A model generated the notes under the pieces. It saw nothing but the letters and a program-made list of their open reading frames with translations. It was not told where the DNA came from and did not search any database. A program made the translations under genes and the position numbers. From Natronosalvus sp042663485 (GTDB taxonomy: Archaea > Halobacteriota > Halobacteria > Halobacteriales > Natrialbaceae), in assembly GCA_042663485.1 (NCBI GenBank), contig JBHTAF010000006.1: a stretch of DNA of 64,000 nucleotides; one strand, 5' to 3'. Of this stretch, positions 44,077 to 53,497 are shown in pieces (within the stretch, counting starts at the first letter, position 1; each line of letters starts with the position of its first letter).

Positions 44077-45546
44077 CTACCGGACACCTTCTCGTTCGTC
44101 ATTGAGGGTTTCAACGCCTGTGAACTCGAAGCGCGCGCCTCCCTCCTCGCTATCCGTAATCGTATATTCCCATCCGTAGGCGTCCGCCAATTGCGACACG
44201 ATCGTCAGCCCCAATCCAATCCCTTCGTCATCGGTTGTGTAACCTGCTTCCACCACCCTTTCACGTTCATCTTCAGGGATCCCCGGTCCTGTGTCTTCGA
44301 CGTAGAACCCGTCATCAAGTCCTCCAACGCGCACCGTGACTTCCCCTTTGGTGTGCTCGATAGCGTTCCGAAACAAATTCTCAAGTAATTGCTGGAGGTG
44401 GGTTCGATTCACCTGCAAAAGCTGGTTGGTTGTGCCTTTAACCTCTGCCGTCCCCGTGTCTGTATTCCCCCAAGCTTCCGCGACAGCCTCGCTCAGGTCA
44501 ACCACCTCTCGATCGCTAATGTCGTCACGCCCTCGGGCGAGCATCAACAACACCTCGATGATTTCGTCAATCCGTTTGAGAGCATTCGCAATCTGGTCGA
44601 TGGTCGCCTTATTGTCTTCGCCGTCGATGAAATCGAGGTAGATTTGGGCGACCTGTAACGGATTCCGGAGTTCGTGGGCAAGCATGCTGGCAAACCGTTC
44701 AAGCCGTTGGTTCTGCTGTTCGAGTTCCTTCTCGACTTCCTTGCGTTTTGAGATGTCGCGAAACGTCCCCACGAAGTAGTGGTCATCGCCGAGGGTGAAC
44801 TCGTTGATCGAGATGGCGAGCGGCACCTCGTGGCCATCCTTGTGTTGGCCGGAGAGTTCGACGTACGTCCAATCGATATGTTTCTCGCCGGTTTCGAGGT
44901 AGCGTTGGAGGGCTTCGGCGTGGACCTCGCGGAGTCGAGGCGGAATAATCGTCATCTTCGACCCATCCACAAGTTCCTTGGGAGTATAACCGAGGATACG
45001 CTCGACGGCGGGATTGACATACCGGATGACGCTGTCATCGTCGAGTAGGATGATGCCGTCGGCGGACGCCTCGGCGAGCGCATCGAACGCGTGGCGCCGT
45101 TTCCCCGCGTCTTGAATCTCCGTGGCAGCGTCGGCATCCTCAACCTCGCGAACGACCCCGACAGTCCCACGGAACATACCGTCCTCTGTGATGGTAGTGA
45201 GACAGACCTCACAGGGAATCGTGTCGTCAGTCATCGTAGAGAGTGGGAGGGAGAGGTGAACGAGTTCTTGGTTGCCATTGAGTATCTGGTCACGAATGGC
45301 GGCTTCGGCGTGGACAACCTCTTCGGCGTCGAGAAACGTCGAAACGTGCTGTCCGAGTAGATCGTCCCGATTATACTCGGTGAGGTTGGTTATTGCGTCA
45401 TTCACTGCCACGAGATAGCCGTCACGGTCGAGTTGGCAAATCCCGTACGGGACAGTGTTGAGAAGTGCGTCACTCGGAAGACGGGATTCGGAGGACAGTG
45501 TGGAACTGTTTGACGGCTGTGACTGGTCAGAGGGCGGTTCTCCCAT
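44077..45546 (-). CDS. sensor histidine kinase, PAS-PAS-HisKA-HATPase
   Basis: A 489-residue soluble kinase. Two PAS domains (about residues 25-140 and 150-270) are followed by the His-box MLAHELRNPLQVAQIY, the N-box NLFRNAIEH, the G1 DTGPGIP and the G2 GIGLGLTIV. The signal is unknown and no response regulator is adjacent. Repeat copy B lies just upstream of its start. Confidence 0.92.
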   Translation of the reverse strand: MGEPPSDQSQPSNSSTLSSESRLPSDALLNTVPYGICQLDRDGYLVAVNDAITNLTEYNRDDLLGQHVSTFLDAEEVVHAEAAIRDQILNGNQELVHLSLPLSTMTDDTIPCEVCLTTITEDGMFRGTVGVVREVEDADAATEIQDAGKRRHAFDALAEASADGIILLDDDSVIRYVNPAVERILGYTPKELVDGSKMTIIPPRLREVHAEALQRYLETGEKHIDWTYVELSGQHKDGHEVPLAISINEFTLGDDHYFVGTFRDISKRKEVEKELEQQNQRLERFASMLAHELRNPLQVAQIYLDFIDGEDNKATIDQIANALKRIDEIIEVLLMLARGRDDISDREVVDLSEAVAEAWGNTDTGTAEVKGTTNQLLQVNRTHLQQLLENLFRNAIEHTKGEVTVRVGGLDDGFYVEDTGPGIPEDERERVVEAGYTTDDEGIGLGLTIVSQLADAYGWEYTITDSEEGGARFEFTGVETLNDEREGVR

Positions 45547-45660
45547 TCAACATCTGGTTAGCAATACTAGGTGATAAAATCATGGAATTCTCGTAGAATC
45601 CGCACGATAGCCTCGACCTCGGCCCATCACGTCACGAAGTCTCGAACCACCCTATAAGAC

Positions 45661-45830
45661 GACGGGCTAACGGTCTTCGGCGTAACCGGTGGAGTGAGAG
45701 GTGGTCTGACCTCATCGCACTTGAGGATTCAGATCAATACGTTACGCAGGGTAGCAGCGAATCACACTTTCATCCGGCCACCTACCCTAGGTGTCCGCTG
45801 TCTGCCGAATCCTATACCTGGCCCTTGAGT
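45661..45830. repeat. diverged intergenic repeat, copy B, with hairpin
   Basis: Homologous throughout to copy A (40451-40624). The central hairpin is GGCCACCTA-CCC-TAGGTGTCC (45776-45796) with one mismatch. Located about 115 bp upstream of the kinase start on the minus strand. Confidence 0.55.
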
Positions 45831-46353
45831 GTATCTAAACGATTGACTGAATCCAGATGATTATTCAAATAACCTGATATTGCAAGGGAAATACGCTTGT
45901 TTGGCACATGCACATATCCAATTGATCTGTTCCCATGAGAAGTCGCCTAGCTTGCACCAGCTAGTGAATTGCAGGGAGCAGATCGGACAGATCCACGAAG
46001 CGCCGGCGACACCCCACTAATCCAGAACCAGAGTACGTGTCGGGGCTGAGATAAAATACCTTTGCCCTTGTGAAGTACGTTATTGGTGAGTCAGTGGACG
46101 ATTCGAACAATTTCATTGAGTGCTTCTCGTCCGGATTTGCGAAGGGTTCGACGCCGAAGCTCGAACGCTCTAAGATACGGCGTGAGCTTATTCTATGAGA
46201 CACCTCGGTACGGCGAGAGCCACCGTTGCGCCAGCGACGCGTAGCTCTCGCAGGTGTTCACAGCGACAGCTCTACCCGACCAACAATCGACTTCGCAAGA
46301 GCGCAAAACAAAATCTCCATGTACTCCCTCTGATTCTCCGTTGGGTGATGAAA
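45831..46353. other. gene-poor stretch, possible relic frames
   Basis: About 520 bp. On the minus strand near 46180-46095 one frame reads RAFELRRRTLRKSGREA and ends NEIVRIVH-stop, which has protein-like texture and may be the 3' end of a lost gene. Nothing else recognisable. Confidence 0.3.
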
Positions 46354-46752
46354 TCAGTCGAATGGATTCTTACCCTCAAAGACGGCATCATCACGGACAT
46401 TCGGTGCGCCGACAGCAAAAATTTCTGATGGCTCAAGAGCAGTAATCTGTCGCCATGGGCCGGGGTCGATAACGACGAAGTCGTTCGCTTCAACCTCGAA
46501 TTCGTCTCCATCAATTTCAATTCGACACCGACCTGTAACAACGAAGAACAGTTCCTCCTGCTCACGCTGTCTATGTCGTGGAATAGCCTGTCCTTCGTCG
46601 TAGTAGAAATAGTTGAAGCGCGATTCGCGCGGACGTGGATCATTACGAGCGCGCAGTTCATACCCGAGGGCCTTCACAACTGGAATCGAACCATGGGTCG
46701 TGTGTTCTTCAGCTTCATCTAGGCTGATCACAGAGTACATGTCTGAGGTCAT
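46354..46752 (-). CDS. cupin-domain protein
   Basis: A 132-residue single-cupin protein. PRHRQREQEELFFVVTGRC and the following VEANDFVVIDPGPWRQI are the two cupin motifs; His/Glu residues could bind one metal. The open frame extends to 46782, but the ATG at 46752 (MTSDMYSVISL) gives the usual length. Such proteins range from isomerases to storage or sensing proteins; no function is inferred. Confidence 0.82.
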   Translation of the reverse strand: MTSDMYSVISLDEAEEHTTHGSIPVVKALGYELRARNDPRPRESRFNYFYYDEGQAIPRHRQREQEELFFVVTGRCRIEIDGDEFEVEANDFVVIDPGPWRQITALEPSEIFAVGAPNVRDDAVFEGKNPFD

Positions 46753-47118
46753 GTTAAGCGGTACCTCGAATTCGAGGACCACATATTAGTAGTACGCTCT
46801 TGTGACGGAGGGTGGTGAGCGCGACAGTAACACGTGTTTTGGAAGAGTAGATCCGCTTGCTCAACGGTGAACGCGTCGTACTGACCTCGACCAGCTCGCG
46901 GTCACTGTGGTCAAGAAAACCAACCGGCTCTCCACTAACAATGTACTTTATAAGAGCGAATACCTTTTAGATCGGCTGTTGCTCAGTGATCTCCGTATCT
47001 GTGCCTGTGGGCACTGGTTTGTAGAGCGCCGCTTTTTCACACCGGCCTTGAATATGACAGGTCAACACTCTTTGTACGTAATATTGATCTTAAATCTGGT
47101 CTGATCCTCTTGACAGGC
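46753..47118. other. intergenic, no gene seen
   Basis: About 365 bp upstream of the cupin gene and before repeat copy C, with no convincing frame. Confidence 0.4.
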
Positions 47119-47206
47119 GAGGAGACAGACCGTTTGGACTTAAGCCCGATTCAGTTGACAGTTAGCCACCTCATCCCCCTCGAGGTGGCCACTCTCACGC
47201 ACCGGA
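47119..47206. repeat. diverged intergenic repeat, copy C (partial), with hairpin
   Basis: GAGACAGACCGTTTGG matches the middle of copy A (GATACAGACCGTTAGG), followed at equal spacing by the hairpin GCCACCTC...GAGGTGGC (47164-47190) and CACCGG. Only the right half of the element is recognisable. Confidence 0.45.
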
Positions 47207-47487
47207 TACGCTCGAACAGTCGGTATTCGCAGTCCAACTATTCAATCGCGAGCAATGTCGGTAACATCTGTAAGCTCAAATCGTGTCCCACCAGTCGCAC
47301 TATCGGTTAAGATGGAAGAATCAGTAATGAAGCGTTCTATGACATCCGCTACTATTGGTTCGGATTTTTCGGATTGATTCTGCCACCTCCCTAAAACCGT
47401 CTCATTGGGCGAAACGTAGCGTGAGACGGTGCAATTCTGTGCTATCGCTCTGGGGGTTTAAATGTGGATTCGAAGTAGCGCCCAGTA
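47207..47487. other. intergenic, no gene seen
   Basis: About 280 bp before the next small gene. It contains a short inverted repeat, ACCGTCTCATTG...GCGTGAGACGGTG (about 47397-47431). Confidence 0.35.
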
Positions 47488-47823
47488 ATGAGTAATTCAC
47501 GATATCCTACTCGACTGACCGAAAGCGGACAATCCATGGACGGGACAAATCAAAAGGCAGCGGTGGATAGTACTAATTCTCTAGCCGAATCCGATGAGGT
47601 AGCCGTTTCTAGTCGGGAAATTGAGTGGGGAGAAACCTATGCTCACACAGGGCATGGACTGGTCGAAGTCTCCGGGATTTGGAAGGGGACCAAAACCCTC
47701 GAGAGTGTTCCGCACACGGATGAGGAGGGCATGATCATCGTCAGATTCACGGTCCGTAACTCCGATGAGCAAGTAATTGAACTCGCCGAGACACTCCCCG
47801 ACTTTCTTAGAGGGCTCAGATGA
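47488..47823 (+). CDS. hypothetical acidic protein
   Basis: A 111-residue protein, not recognised. The first 45 residues look disordered; the rest (EWGETYAHTGHGLVEVSGIW, then MIIVRFTVRNSDEQVIELAE) looks like a small beta-rich domain. The acidic composition and uninterrupted frame support a real gene. It is convergent with the TrmB gene that follows. Confidence 0.55.
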   Translation: MSNSRYPTRLTESGQSMDGTNQKAAVDSTNSLAESDEVAVSSREIEWGETYAHTGHGLVEVSGIWKGTKTLESVPHTDEEGMIIVRFTVRNSDEQVIELAETLPDFLRGLR

Positions 47824-47946
47824 GATGTAATGTTTATATCGATTCCTCCTATCTATCGACACCTTCTCGCTCTGCAACCATACTCTTCACACGGAGTCAA
47901 GAAGCAAAAGTGCAGTGTGATTTTCCGAGTGAACACTCGGATGACC

Positions 47947-48738
47947 TTACGACGGCTGGTTACTTTTGAGTCGCCAGGTGAAAATCGCCCGTAGAACGAC
48001 AACGAGACTGTTTCGATCGCCGGCACCCCAGATCGCCGTCTCCTCGATCTCTTCGGTAGTGGAGGTATCGTTCACGAGCGCGCTTACGAGCGCCGTCTCT
48101 TCGTCCGTGATCAGCAGGCTTCCAGCGGGCGTCTCCTCCCACTCCCAGAGGGTTTCAAACAGTTCGGCTTCCGGTACCGATTCCTGGATACGTTCCTGCA
48201 CTTCTTCGGAAATCCCCGCCAAGTAGATCTCGACACCACGCTCAGCAGCAGCCTGAAGCCTGTCGAGCTGTTGGTCGGTGAGCAATTCATCGATAGTCAT
48301 GTAGACAATTTGCTCGTCGGCGTCGGCGATGAACTCCTCAACGCGGGATGACACCGCCTCCCACCCAGTGACCGTCCAGACGCCGAACTGTTCGCGTTGT
48401 GGCTGGGCAGGGCCGATTTCCTTTAGACACTCCGCGAGTTCGGTAATCGTGTTTTCACGTCTACTATTGAGCATGCGAATGATCGTCTCCTCTGAGATCA
48501 CGGTGAATTTCCGTGGCGTCGTGTGCTGGATATCGATGAAGCCCAGTTCGTGGAGCCGATCAGCCGCTTCGTACACGCGAGTGCGTGGCACCCCGTTGAC
48601 GCGGGTAATGTCCTGTGTGGTTCCTGTCCCGAGCCGTATGAGATTGATCAGCGTTTGAGATTCGTACTTGGACAATCCAAGGTCTTGCAACCGGTCGAGC
48701 GCCTCGGCTTCGGCCTGCTCCTCCTCAAAACTCACCAT
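47947..48738 (-). CDS. TrmB-family transcriptional regulator
   Basis: A 263-residue regulator. The N-terminal winged helix (DRLQDLGLSKYESQTLINLI, NGVPRTRVYEAADRL) is that of TrmB-like repressors/activators. The C-terminal domain (from about residue 115) is a phospholipase-D-like fold seen in many haloarchaeal members, rather than a proven sugar site. An upstream start at 48912 would add 58 basic residues; the ATG at 48738 (MVSFEEEQAEAEALD) fits. It is a paralog of the gene at 63444. Confidence 0.87.
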   Translation of the reverse strand: MVSFEEEQAEAEALDRLQDLGLSKYESQTLINLIRLGTGTTQDITRVNGVPRTRVYEAADRLHELGFIDIQHTTPRKFTVISEETIIRMLNSRRENTITELAECLKEIGPAQPQREQFGVWTVTGWEAVSSRVEEFIADADEQIVYMTIDELLTDQQLDRLQAAAERGVEIYLAGISEEVQERIQESVPEAELFETLWEWEETPAGSLLITDEETALVSALVNDTSTTEEIEETAIWGAGDRNSLVVVLRAIFTWRLKSNQPS

Positions 48739-48929
48739 GGTAACAATTGTCTCGGAGAGAACAAAAAGACCCCCGCCGTTTTGAGTTTCTATTCCAGTTC
48801 TTCGGTGACGGATCGGAGCACCCTCTCGACGTGCTCGATCGGGGTATACCGGATCATCTTTGGACCCGAGTGATACACGCTTTTCCTGTACTGACCGATG
48901 ACTCCCCATCACAGATCAGCTCTCAGTAT

Positions 48930-49076
48930 GTGCCACATTCGTGCCTTGTATCTCGCAGAGACTCACCGAACTACCGAACTGTTGTCAGAAGTGGTGTGCA
49001 AGATACAGAGGATGAGTTCAGCACGGTACTTTCGTTTATTCCACACGTTCAGGCCGAAACCAACCAGTACATGTGA
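48930..49076. repeat. covarying intergenic element, copy 1
   Basis: Left arm CTTGTATCTCGCA (48945-48957) pairs with right arm TGCAAGATACAGAG (48997-49010) across 39 bp; a conserved tail (GAGTTCAGCACG, then CACACGTTCAGGCCGAAACC) follows to about 49076. Other copies are at 49392, 55060, 60366 and 61932, with partial ones at 53442 and 61508. Confidence 0.65.
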
Positions 49077-49080
49077 CTGC

Positions 49081-49311
49081 TTACTGCTCGTTCAATGACC
49101 CATATAAGTTGATGATTGTAATGAAAAGTATTACCCACCCGATGAATGTAAGGATAATCCCTTGACTTTGATAGAATCCGTGACGGCAACAATAGAATCC
49201 ACCACCAGTCGCCCGCAGAAACTCTCTTAGACCATATGCGATAAATAGACTACCAAGCGTTCCCCCTTCTGAATACTTTGCAACAAGAGTCGCTACTGTC
49301 AACCCAGTCAT
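49081..49311 (-). CDS. small membrane protein
   Basis: A 76-residue protein with two likely membrane segments (about residues 20-35 and the strongly hydrophobic GIILTFIGWVILFITIINLY near the C-terminus) and a CC pair between them. The ATG at 49311 is preceded by GACTTATCG at 24-34 bases on the minus strand, a plausible promoter for a leaderless mRNA. The family is not recognised. Confidence 0.45.
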   Translation of the reverse strand: MTGLTVATLVAKYSEGGTLGSLFIAYGLREFLRATGGGFYCCRHGFYQSQGIILTFIGWVILFITIINLYGSLNEQ

Positions 49312-49391
49312 TATTTCCAATCACTCAACTGAAGCGATAAGTCTTCTCCCTGTATTGAGCGACCATGACCATCACAAATTGAGTCAAATCT

Positions 49392-49546
49392 CATGCGATA
49401 TTCGCGCTGTGTATTCAGCATTGTCTAAACGTCTTACCAGAATACAGTCAGGACCGTCGTGCGAGATACAGAGAATGAGTTCAGCACGGCACTCTCGTTT
49501 AGTCCACACGTTCAGGCCGAAACCAACCGTTACATGCAACTGCGTA
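49392..49546. repeat. covarying intergenic element, copy 2
   Basis: Left arm CTGTGTATTCAGCA (49407-49420) and right arm TGCGAGATACAGAG (49460-49473) are 39 bp apart, as in copy 1, though pairing is imperfect in the middle. The tail (GAGTTCAGCACG, CACACGTTCAGGCCGAAACC) is nearly identical to copy 1. Confidence 0.62.
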
Positions 49547-49628
49547 CTTTTCGATGTCCTCTAGTACATGACACTCAGATTACGCAGTCACCATAACTGC
49601 TTATGGAACGAGGAGGTGTCTCTCCTCT

Positions 49629-50347
49629 ATGACCGATTCGAGTAGAGACGAGTTCGACCCAACAGCACCAGACCAACGGGAGGTCGGCCGCGAAATGGTT
49701 GACGACAGCACGGGACTCGGTTCGGTGATGGCCCACGCCTACCGCGGAGAGATCGACCGAGTGGGGACGTGGCGCCAGCGCCTCGACGAGACGACGACGT
49801 GGGCGGTAACGCTGATGGCAGCAATCTTGACGTGGGCGTTTTCGAGTACCGATAACCCACACTATATCGTGCTGATCGGTATCGTTGTCGTCACCGTCTT
49901 TCTGGGCATCGAAGCCCGGCGGTACCGGGACTACGACGTCTTTCGCTCTCGCACTCGAGTCATCCAGGAGAACCTGTTCGCAAACGCCCTCGATCCGTCC
50001 CAGGGCACTGAAAGCCAGACTGGCGAGCGGAACTGAGCAAGGACTATCGCAGGCCGACGCTGAAAGTCTCGTTCTACGAAGCACTCGCAAACCGGCTCCG
50101 GCGTGTGTATCTTGCTCTACTCAGTGTCTTATTGGTCGCGTGGGTCATCAGGATTACAGCGTTCGCGCCGCGCCAGGACTGGCTGACAACCGCTGGAATC
50201 GCCCGTATCCCCGGGATTGCTGTGGTTGCCGTTGTGGGCGTGTTCTACGTCGTACTGCTGGGCGTCACCTTCTGGCCCCGCGAGCGCCATGCCAAGGGTG
50301 AATTCCGCGAAGGGGACCCGGACGACTGGAAAGAGACAGACCGATAA
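49629..50347 (+). pseudogene. DUF2270 membrane protein gene with a frameshift
   Basis: The first frame gives MAHAYRGEIDRVGTWRQRLD, two membrane segments and IEARRYRDYDVFRSRTRVI, the standard N-terminal two thirds of DUF2270, then meets a stop at 50034-50036. In a different frame, sequence from about 50016 reads DWRAELSKDYRRPTLKVSFY, then EALANRLRRVY, two more membrane helices, and a stop at 50347: the missing C-terminal part. One base appears lost near 50008-50016. If this is not a sequencing error, the gene is inactive or makes a truncated protein. Confidence 0.75.
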
Positions 50348-50461
50348 ATACGTTGATACCAGCGGTCACCCGCGAACCACTTAGAGGATTTTAGTCATTG
50401 GGGCGAGATGTATAGCTATGGGCACACCACAATCGAACGGCAGTACTTTCTGGGAGTATCG

Positions 50462-51793
50462 ATGGTAGACGTTGCGCTCTCGGCGGCACAACTCGTCTTA
50501 GCGCTGATTCTCGTGGTCTTAAACGGCTTTTTTGTCGCTGCAGAGTTCGCCTTCGTTCGAATTCGGGGGACATCGGTCGACCAACTCGTCGAGGAGGGGC
50601 GGCCCGGCTCGGGGACGCTCCAGGAGGTGATGACGAATCTCGACAACTACCTCGCCACGACACAACTCGGCATCACCATTGCCTCGCTCGGATTGGGATG
50701 GGTCGGCGAACCCGCAGTGGCGGCGCTCATCGAGCCCATCCTGGAATCGATTCTCCCGGCGACTCTCATCCATGTCGTCGCGTTCGCAATCGGCTTTAGT
50801 ATCATCACGTTTCTCCACGTCGTCTTCGGTGAACTCGCACCGAAGACGCTCGCAATCGCCCAGACCGAGCGACTCTCGCTGTTCCTCGCCCCACCAATGA
50901 AGGCCTTCTATTACCTACTCTATCCGGGCATTGTCGTCTTCAACGGGGCGGCCAACGCGTTCACGCGGTCGCTCGGTGTGCCGCCCGCATCCGAAACGGA
51001 TGAGACACTCGGTGAGCGGGAGCTCCTTCGGGTACTAACACAATCCGGTGAGGGAGGGGGCATTGACGTGGCAGAAGTGACGATGATCGAGCGCGTCTTC
51101 GACCTTGACGATATCGTGGTGCGGGAGGTCATGGTCCCACGACCGGACGTGGTGAGCGTTCCGGCGGATGCCACACTATCCGAACTGCATTCGATCGTCT
51201 TAGAGGCCGGACACACGCGCTATCCGGTTCTCGAGGCCAACGACGGTAATCAAGTAGTTGGATTCGTCGATGTCAAGGACGTGCTGCGAGCAGAGGTGAC
51301 CGATGGGGATGCCGAGAGAGTTGGTGACCTCGTCCGCGAGATTCGCATCGTCCCGGAGACGATGGCAATTAGCGATCTCCTGTTACAGTTCAGGGAGGAT
51401 CGACAGCAGATGGCCGCAGTCATCGACGAGTGGGGAGCATTCGAGGGGATTGCAACGGTTGAAGACGTCGTTGAGGCCCTCGTTGGAGACCTTCGAGACG
51501 GGTTTGATCTCGATAAGCGCGAACCGTCGATACGGCGGCGCGACGATGAGGGGTACGACATTGACGGCGGAGTCCAATTGTCGAAAGTGAATGAGGCCCT
51601 CGCTGGGAACTTCGAAAGCGAGGCGGTCGAAACGATCGGTGGACTGGTACTCGAACAACTCAACCGCGCACCAGAACCTGGCGACCGCGTCGAGGTCGCC
51701 GGTCACGTCGTTGAGGTAACGAGCATCGAGGGGGCCCGAATTTCGACGGTATGGGTCCACGAAAGAGATATCGATGATCCAGCGGTGGACTAA
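50462..51793 (+). CDS. CNNM/CorC (HlyC-CorC) family transporter with CBS domains
   Basis: A 443-residue protein. An N-terminal DUF21 membrane domain (about residues 1-190, with QLGITIASLGLGWVGEP and VVFGELAPKTLAIA) is followed by a CBS pair (about 205-325, REVMVPRPDVVSV, TRYPVLEANDGNQVVG) and a C-terminal CorC_HlyC domain (from about 345). Family members mediate divalent cation (Mg2+/Co2+) export or regulation. The ATG at 50462 begins directly with the first membrane helix; the earlier ATG at 50408 is less likely. Confidence 0.9.
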   Translation: MVDVALSAAQLVLALILVVLNGFFVAAEFAFVRIRGTSVDQLVEEGRPGSGTLQEVMTNLDNYLATTQLGITIASLGLGWVGEPAVAALIEPILESILPATLIHVVAFAIGFSIITFLHVVFGELAPKTLAIAQTERLSLFLAPPMKAFYYLLYPGIVVFNGAANAFTRSLGVPPASETDETLGERELLRVLTQSGEGGGIDVAEVTMIERVFDLDDIVVREVMVPRPDVVSVPADATLSELHSIVLEAGHTRYPVLEANDGNQVVGFVDVKDVLRAEVTDGDAERVGDLVREIRIVPETMAISDLLLQFREDRQQMAAVIDEWGAFEGIATVEDVVEALVGDLRDGFDLDKREPSIRRRDDEGYDIDGGVQLSKVNEALAGNFESEAVETIGGLVLEQLNRAPEPGDRVEVAGHVVEVTSIEGARISTVWVHERDIDDPAVD

Positions 51794-52390
51794 ATGGGTA
51801 TGGACTTGCTCGTTTAGGTCCGTTTGGCTTCGCGCCGCCGTCTAATTGGTGTTTTGTTCTCTACCGGTCTGACTCGTAGTCGTTCATCAATCGGATCAAC
51901 AATTGATGAGTCTTGGATTCCAGCGATGGAATCAGATCTACGGTTTGACATCCTCTCTGCCCTGAAGGACGAGGATTCCCGAGTCAAGCGAATCGATACG
52001 GGAGGTCGATGGTGCCACTGACGGCAGTGTGTCTTGTTCGGACAAAACCGTCTGAGCGTTCGTAGTTTTGCCTAATGAATTGACTGGTTCGCCACGAAAT
52101 TCGCGTTCGTGAGTTTCGAGCGCCTTCGTGATCTGGCGTTTCGGCGGGTCGAGGATCGACTAAGATTGACTAACTGACTGCGCTCGTTGATACAGCCACA
52201 CAAACTATCCTCAATGTCCACTGTACGGCCTAAAATATCATCTCTTGCCGAACGCAAAAGATTACGACCTCCGAGAATGAGCACGAATAATTCTCAATTC
52301 TTGATTGGAAAGACAGGCGTGGGTGGCTTCGCGTGAATGGCAACACGCTCTAAGTCTAAGCTATAGTGCTCACTGTATGGGCGGTACTGA
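51794..52390. other. gene-poor stretch with an insertion-element end relic
   Basis: About 600 bp without a convincing gene. At 51943-51985 it holds a hairpin with haloarchaeal IS200/IS605 character (annotated separately). Confidence 0.4.
51943..51985. mobile_element. probable terminal hairpin relic of an IS200/IS605-type element
   Basis: TTTGACATCCTCTCTGCCC is followed by TGAAGGACGAGGATTCC; CATCCTC and GAGGAT form a short stem. This word combination is the kind found at the ends of haloarchaeal IS200/IS605 (TnpB) elements. No transposase or TnpB frame is nearby, so it is at most a solitary end. Confidence 0.4.
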
Positions 52391-52546
52391 TCAATCCATT
52401 ATTTTAAAATTCTGGCTGCCGCAGGGACAGTCGTCTGTACCGATCGGTCGAATTCTATTGTTTGCACAGACTACTGCTGCGTGGGCTGTTCCGCACTCAG
52501 TACAGATAGCGACCACACGGTTCTCACCACCTGTCTCTCGAGACAT
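52391..52546 (-). CDS. small zinc-ribbon protein
   Basis: A 51-residue protein, MSRETGGENRVVAICTECG to the C-terminal CPCGSQNFKIMD. Two Cys pairs (CTEC and CPCG) form the ribbon. It clearly belongs with the proteins at 58296-58460 and 60508-60690, which share VA-x-C-x2-C near the N-terminus and C-x-CGS-x2-F near the C-terminus. Function unknown. Confidence 0.65.
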   Translation of the reverse strand: MSRETGGENRVVAICTECGTAHAAVVCANNRIRPIGTDDCPCGSQNFKIMD

Positions 52547-52851
52547 AGGAGTACCACTCGACCATGCATATTCAAGCCCGTTCCTGCATACCCCGAAAGT
52601 TCTTTAGAAGGAAATGTCCCTATTTGGTAGACACTATTCCCAGGAGGTGAGTACGATGCCGAGTACCGATTTGGATCAGTCACGATTGGGTTCGAAATTC
52701 TTTAATTCGAACCAGACCTCGATTAGAAGGGCTATGAATACATGCGTATGGAACACTCAGCTCTCCCTGTCAGAAGGAGAACTGTCTGGTCCGGATCGTA
52801 CTCAGGCTACGATGCGCGCCAGGAACTCGAAAAGAGCCAACAAGAGGTGAA
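52547..52851. other. intergenic, no gene seen
   Basis: About 305 bp. The plus-strand frame 52614-52850 has no motif and a composition unlike neighbouring proteins. Confidence 0.4.
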
Positions 52852-53295
52852 TTAGGCGCGAGTGCGGACGTGGTCTGGTGCGTCGGCTTTCCCGTTCGCG
52901 TATGCGTTGTAGGCCGAAAGGGCAGCGACAGCCAGGCCGGAGAGTGTGGTCCCGATTGCAAGTTCGTTGCTCCCCATCTCCATGACGTATGGTACGATCG
53001 CTGTCCAAAGGCCGAGCAAGATAGTCAGCGATGCAACGGCGACACTTGCCAATCGATCCTTCGACAGTCGGTAGAAGTTGTACCCGGCAAGCAGAAAGAT
53101 ACCTGTTCCGACGAGCGTATCGTTCCACGTCGCTGCGTCTGTCGACTCAAAGATAAACGGCGAGGCGACGAGGTATAACCCGATCAGGGCGACAAGGGCG
53201 CTCAACCACTGCATCACGTCCGTGTTCAGCGTCTCTCTGTTCCGGGCTGACCCAGCGTCGGAGTCCGTTCCGGTGTCGGTCGGTGTATTACTCAT
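52852..53295 (-). CDS. SPW-repeat membrane protein
   Basis: A 147-residue protein with a hydrophilic N-terminus and four membrane helices arranged as two SPW-type repeats (WLSALVALIGLYLVASPFIF and LTILLGLWTAIVPYVM), ending LSAYNAYANGKADAPD. Its C-terminal sequence reappears in the chimera at 56047-56622. The family has no established function. Confidence 0.8.
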   Translation of the reverse strand: MSNTPTDTGTDSDAGSARNRETLNTDVMQWLSALVALIGLYLVASPFIFESTDAATWNDTLVGTGIFLLAGYNFYRLSKDRLASVAVASLTILLGLWTAIVPYVMEMGSNELAIGTTLSGLAVAALSAYNAYANGKADAPDHVRTRA

Positions 53296-53441
53296 GATTT
53301 ACCTCGCCGCTCGTATCCCCCATATGCGGAAAACGATGGTGCCTGCACCCGTCGGGATGGTCGGATGGATCTTTTTCTCATTCGGTGGTCACCATATCAC
53401 CTGTACCGATCGACCACCCCCACATAGATTGGTTCTCACTT

Positions 53442-53485
53442 CGTGCGACGTTCGTGCTCTGAATTCAGCAGATACTGGACGAGCT
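53442..53485. repeat. covarying intergenic element, partial left arm
   Basis: GCGACGTTCGTGCTCTGAATTCAGCA matches the left arm and lead-in of the other copies; the right arm is absent because the kinase gene begins here. Confidence 0.4.
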
Positions 53486-53497
53486 GCCGAATCCGTA

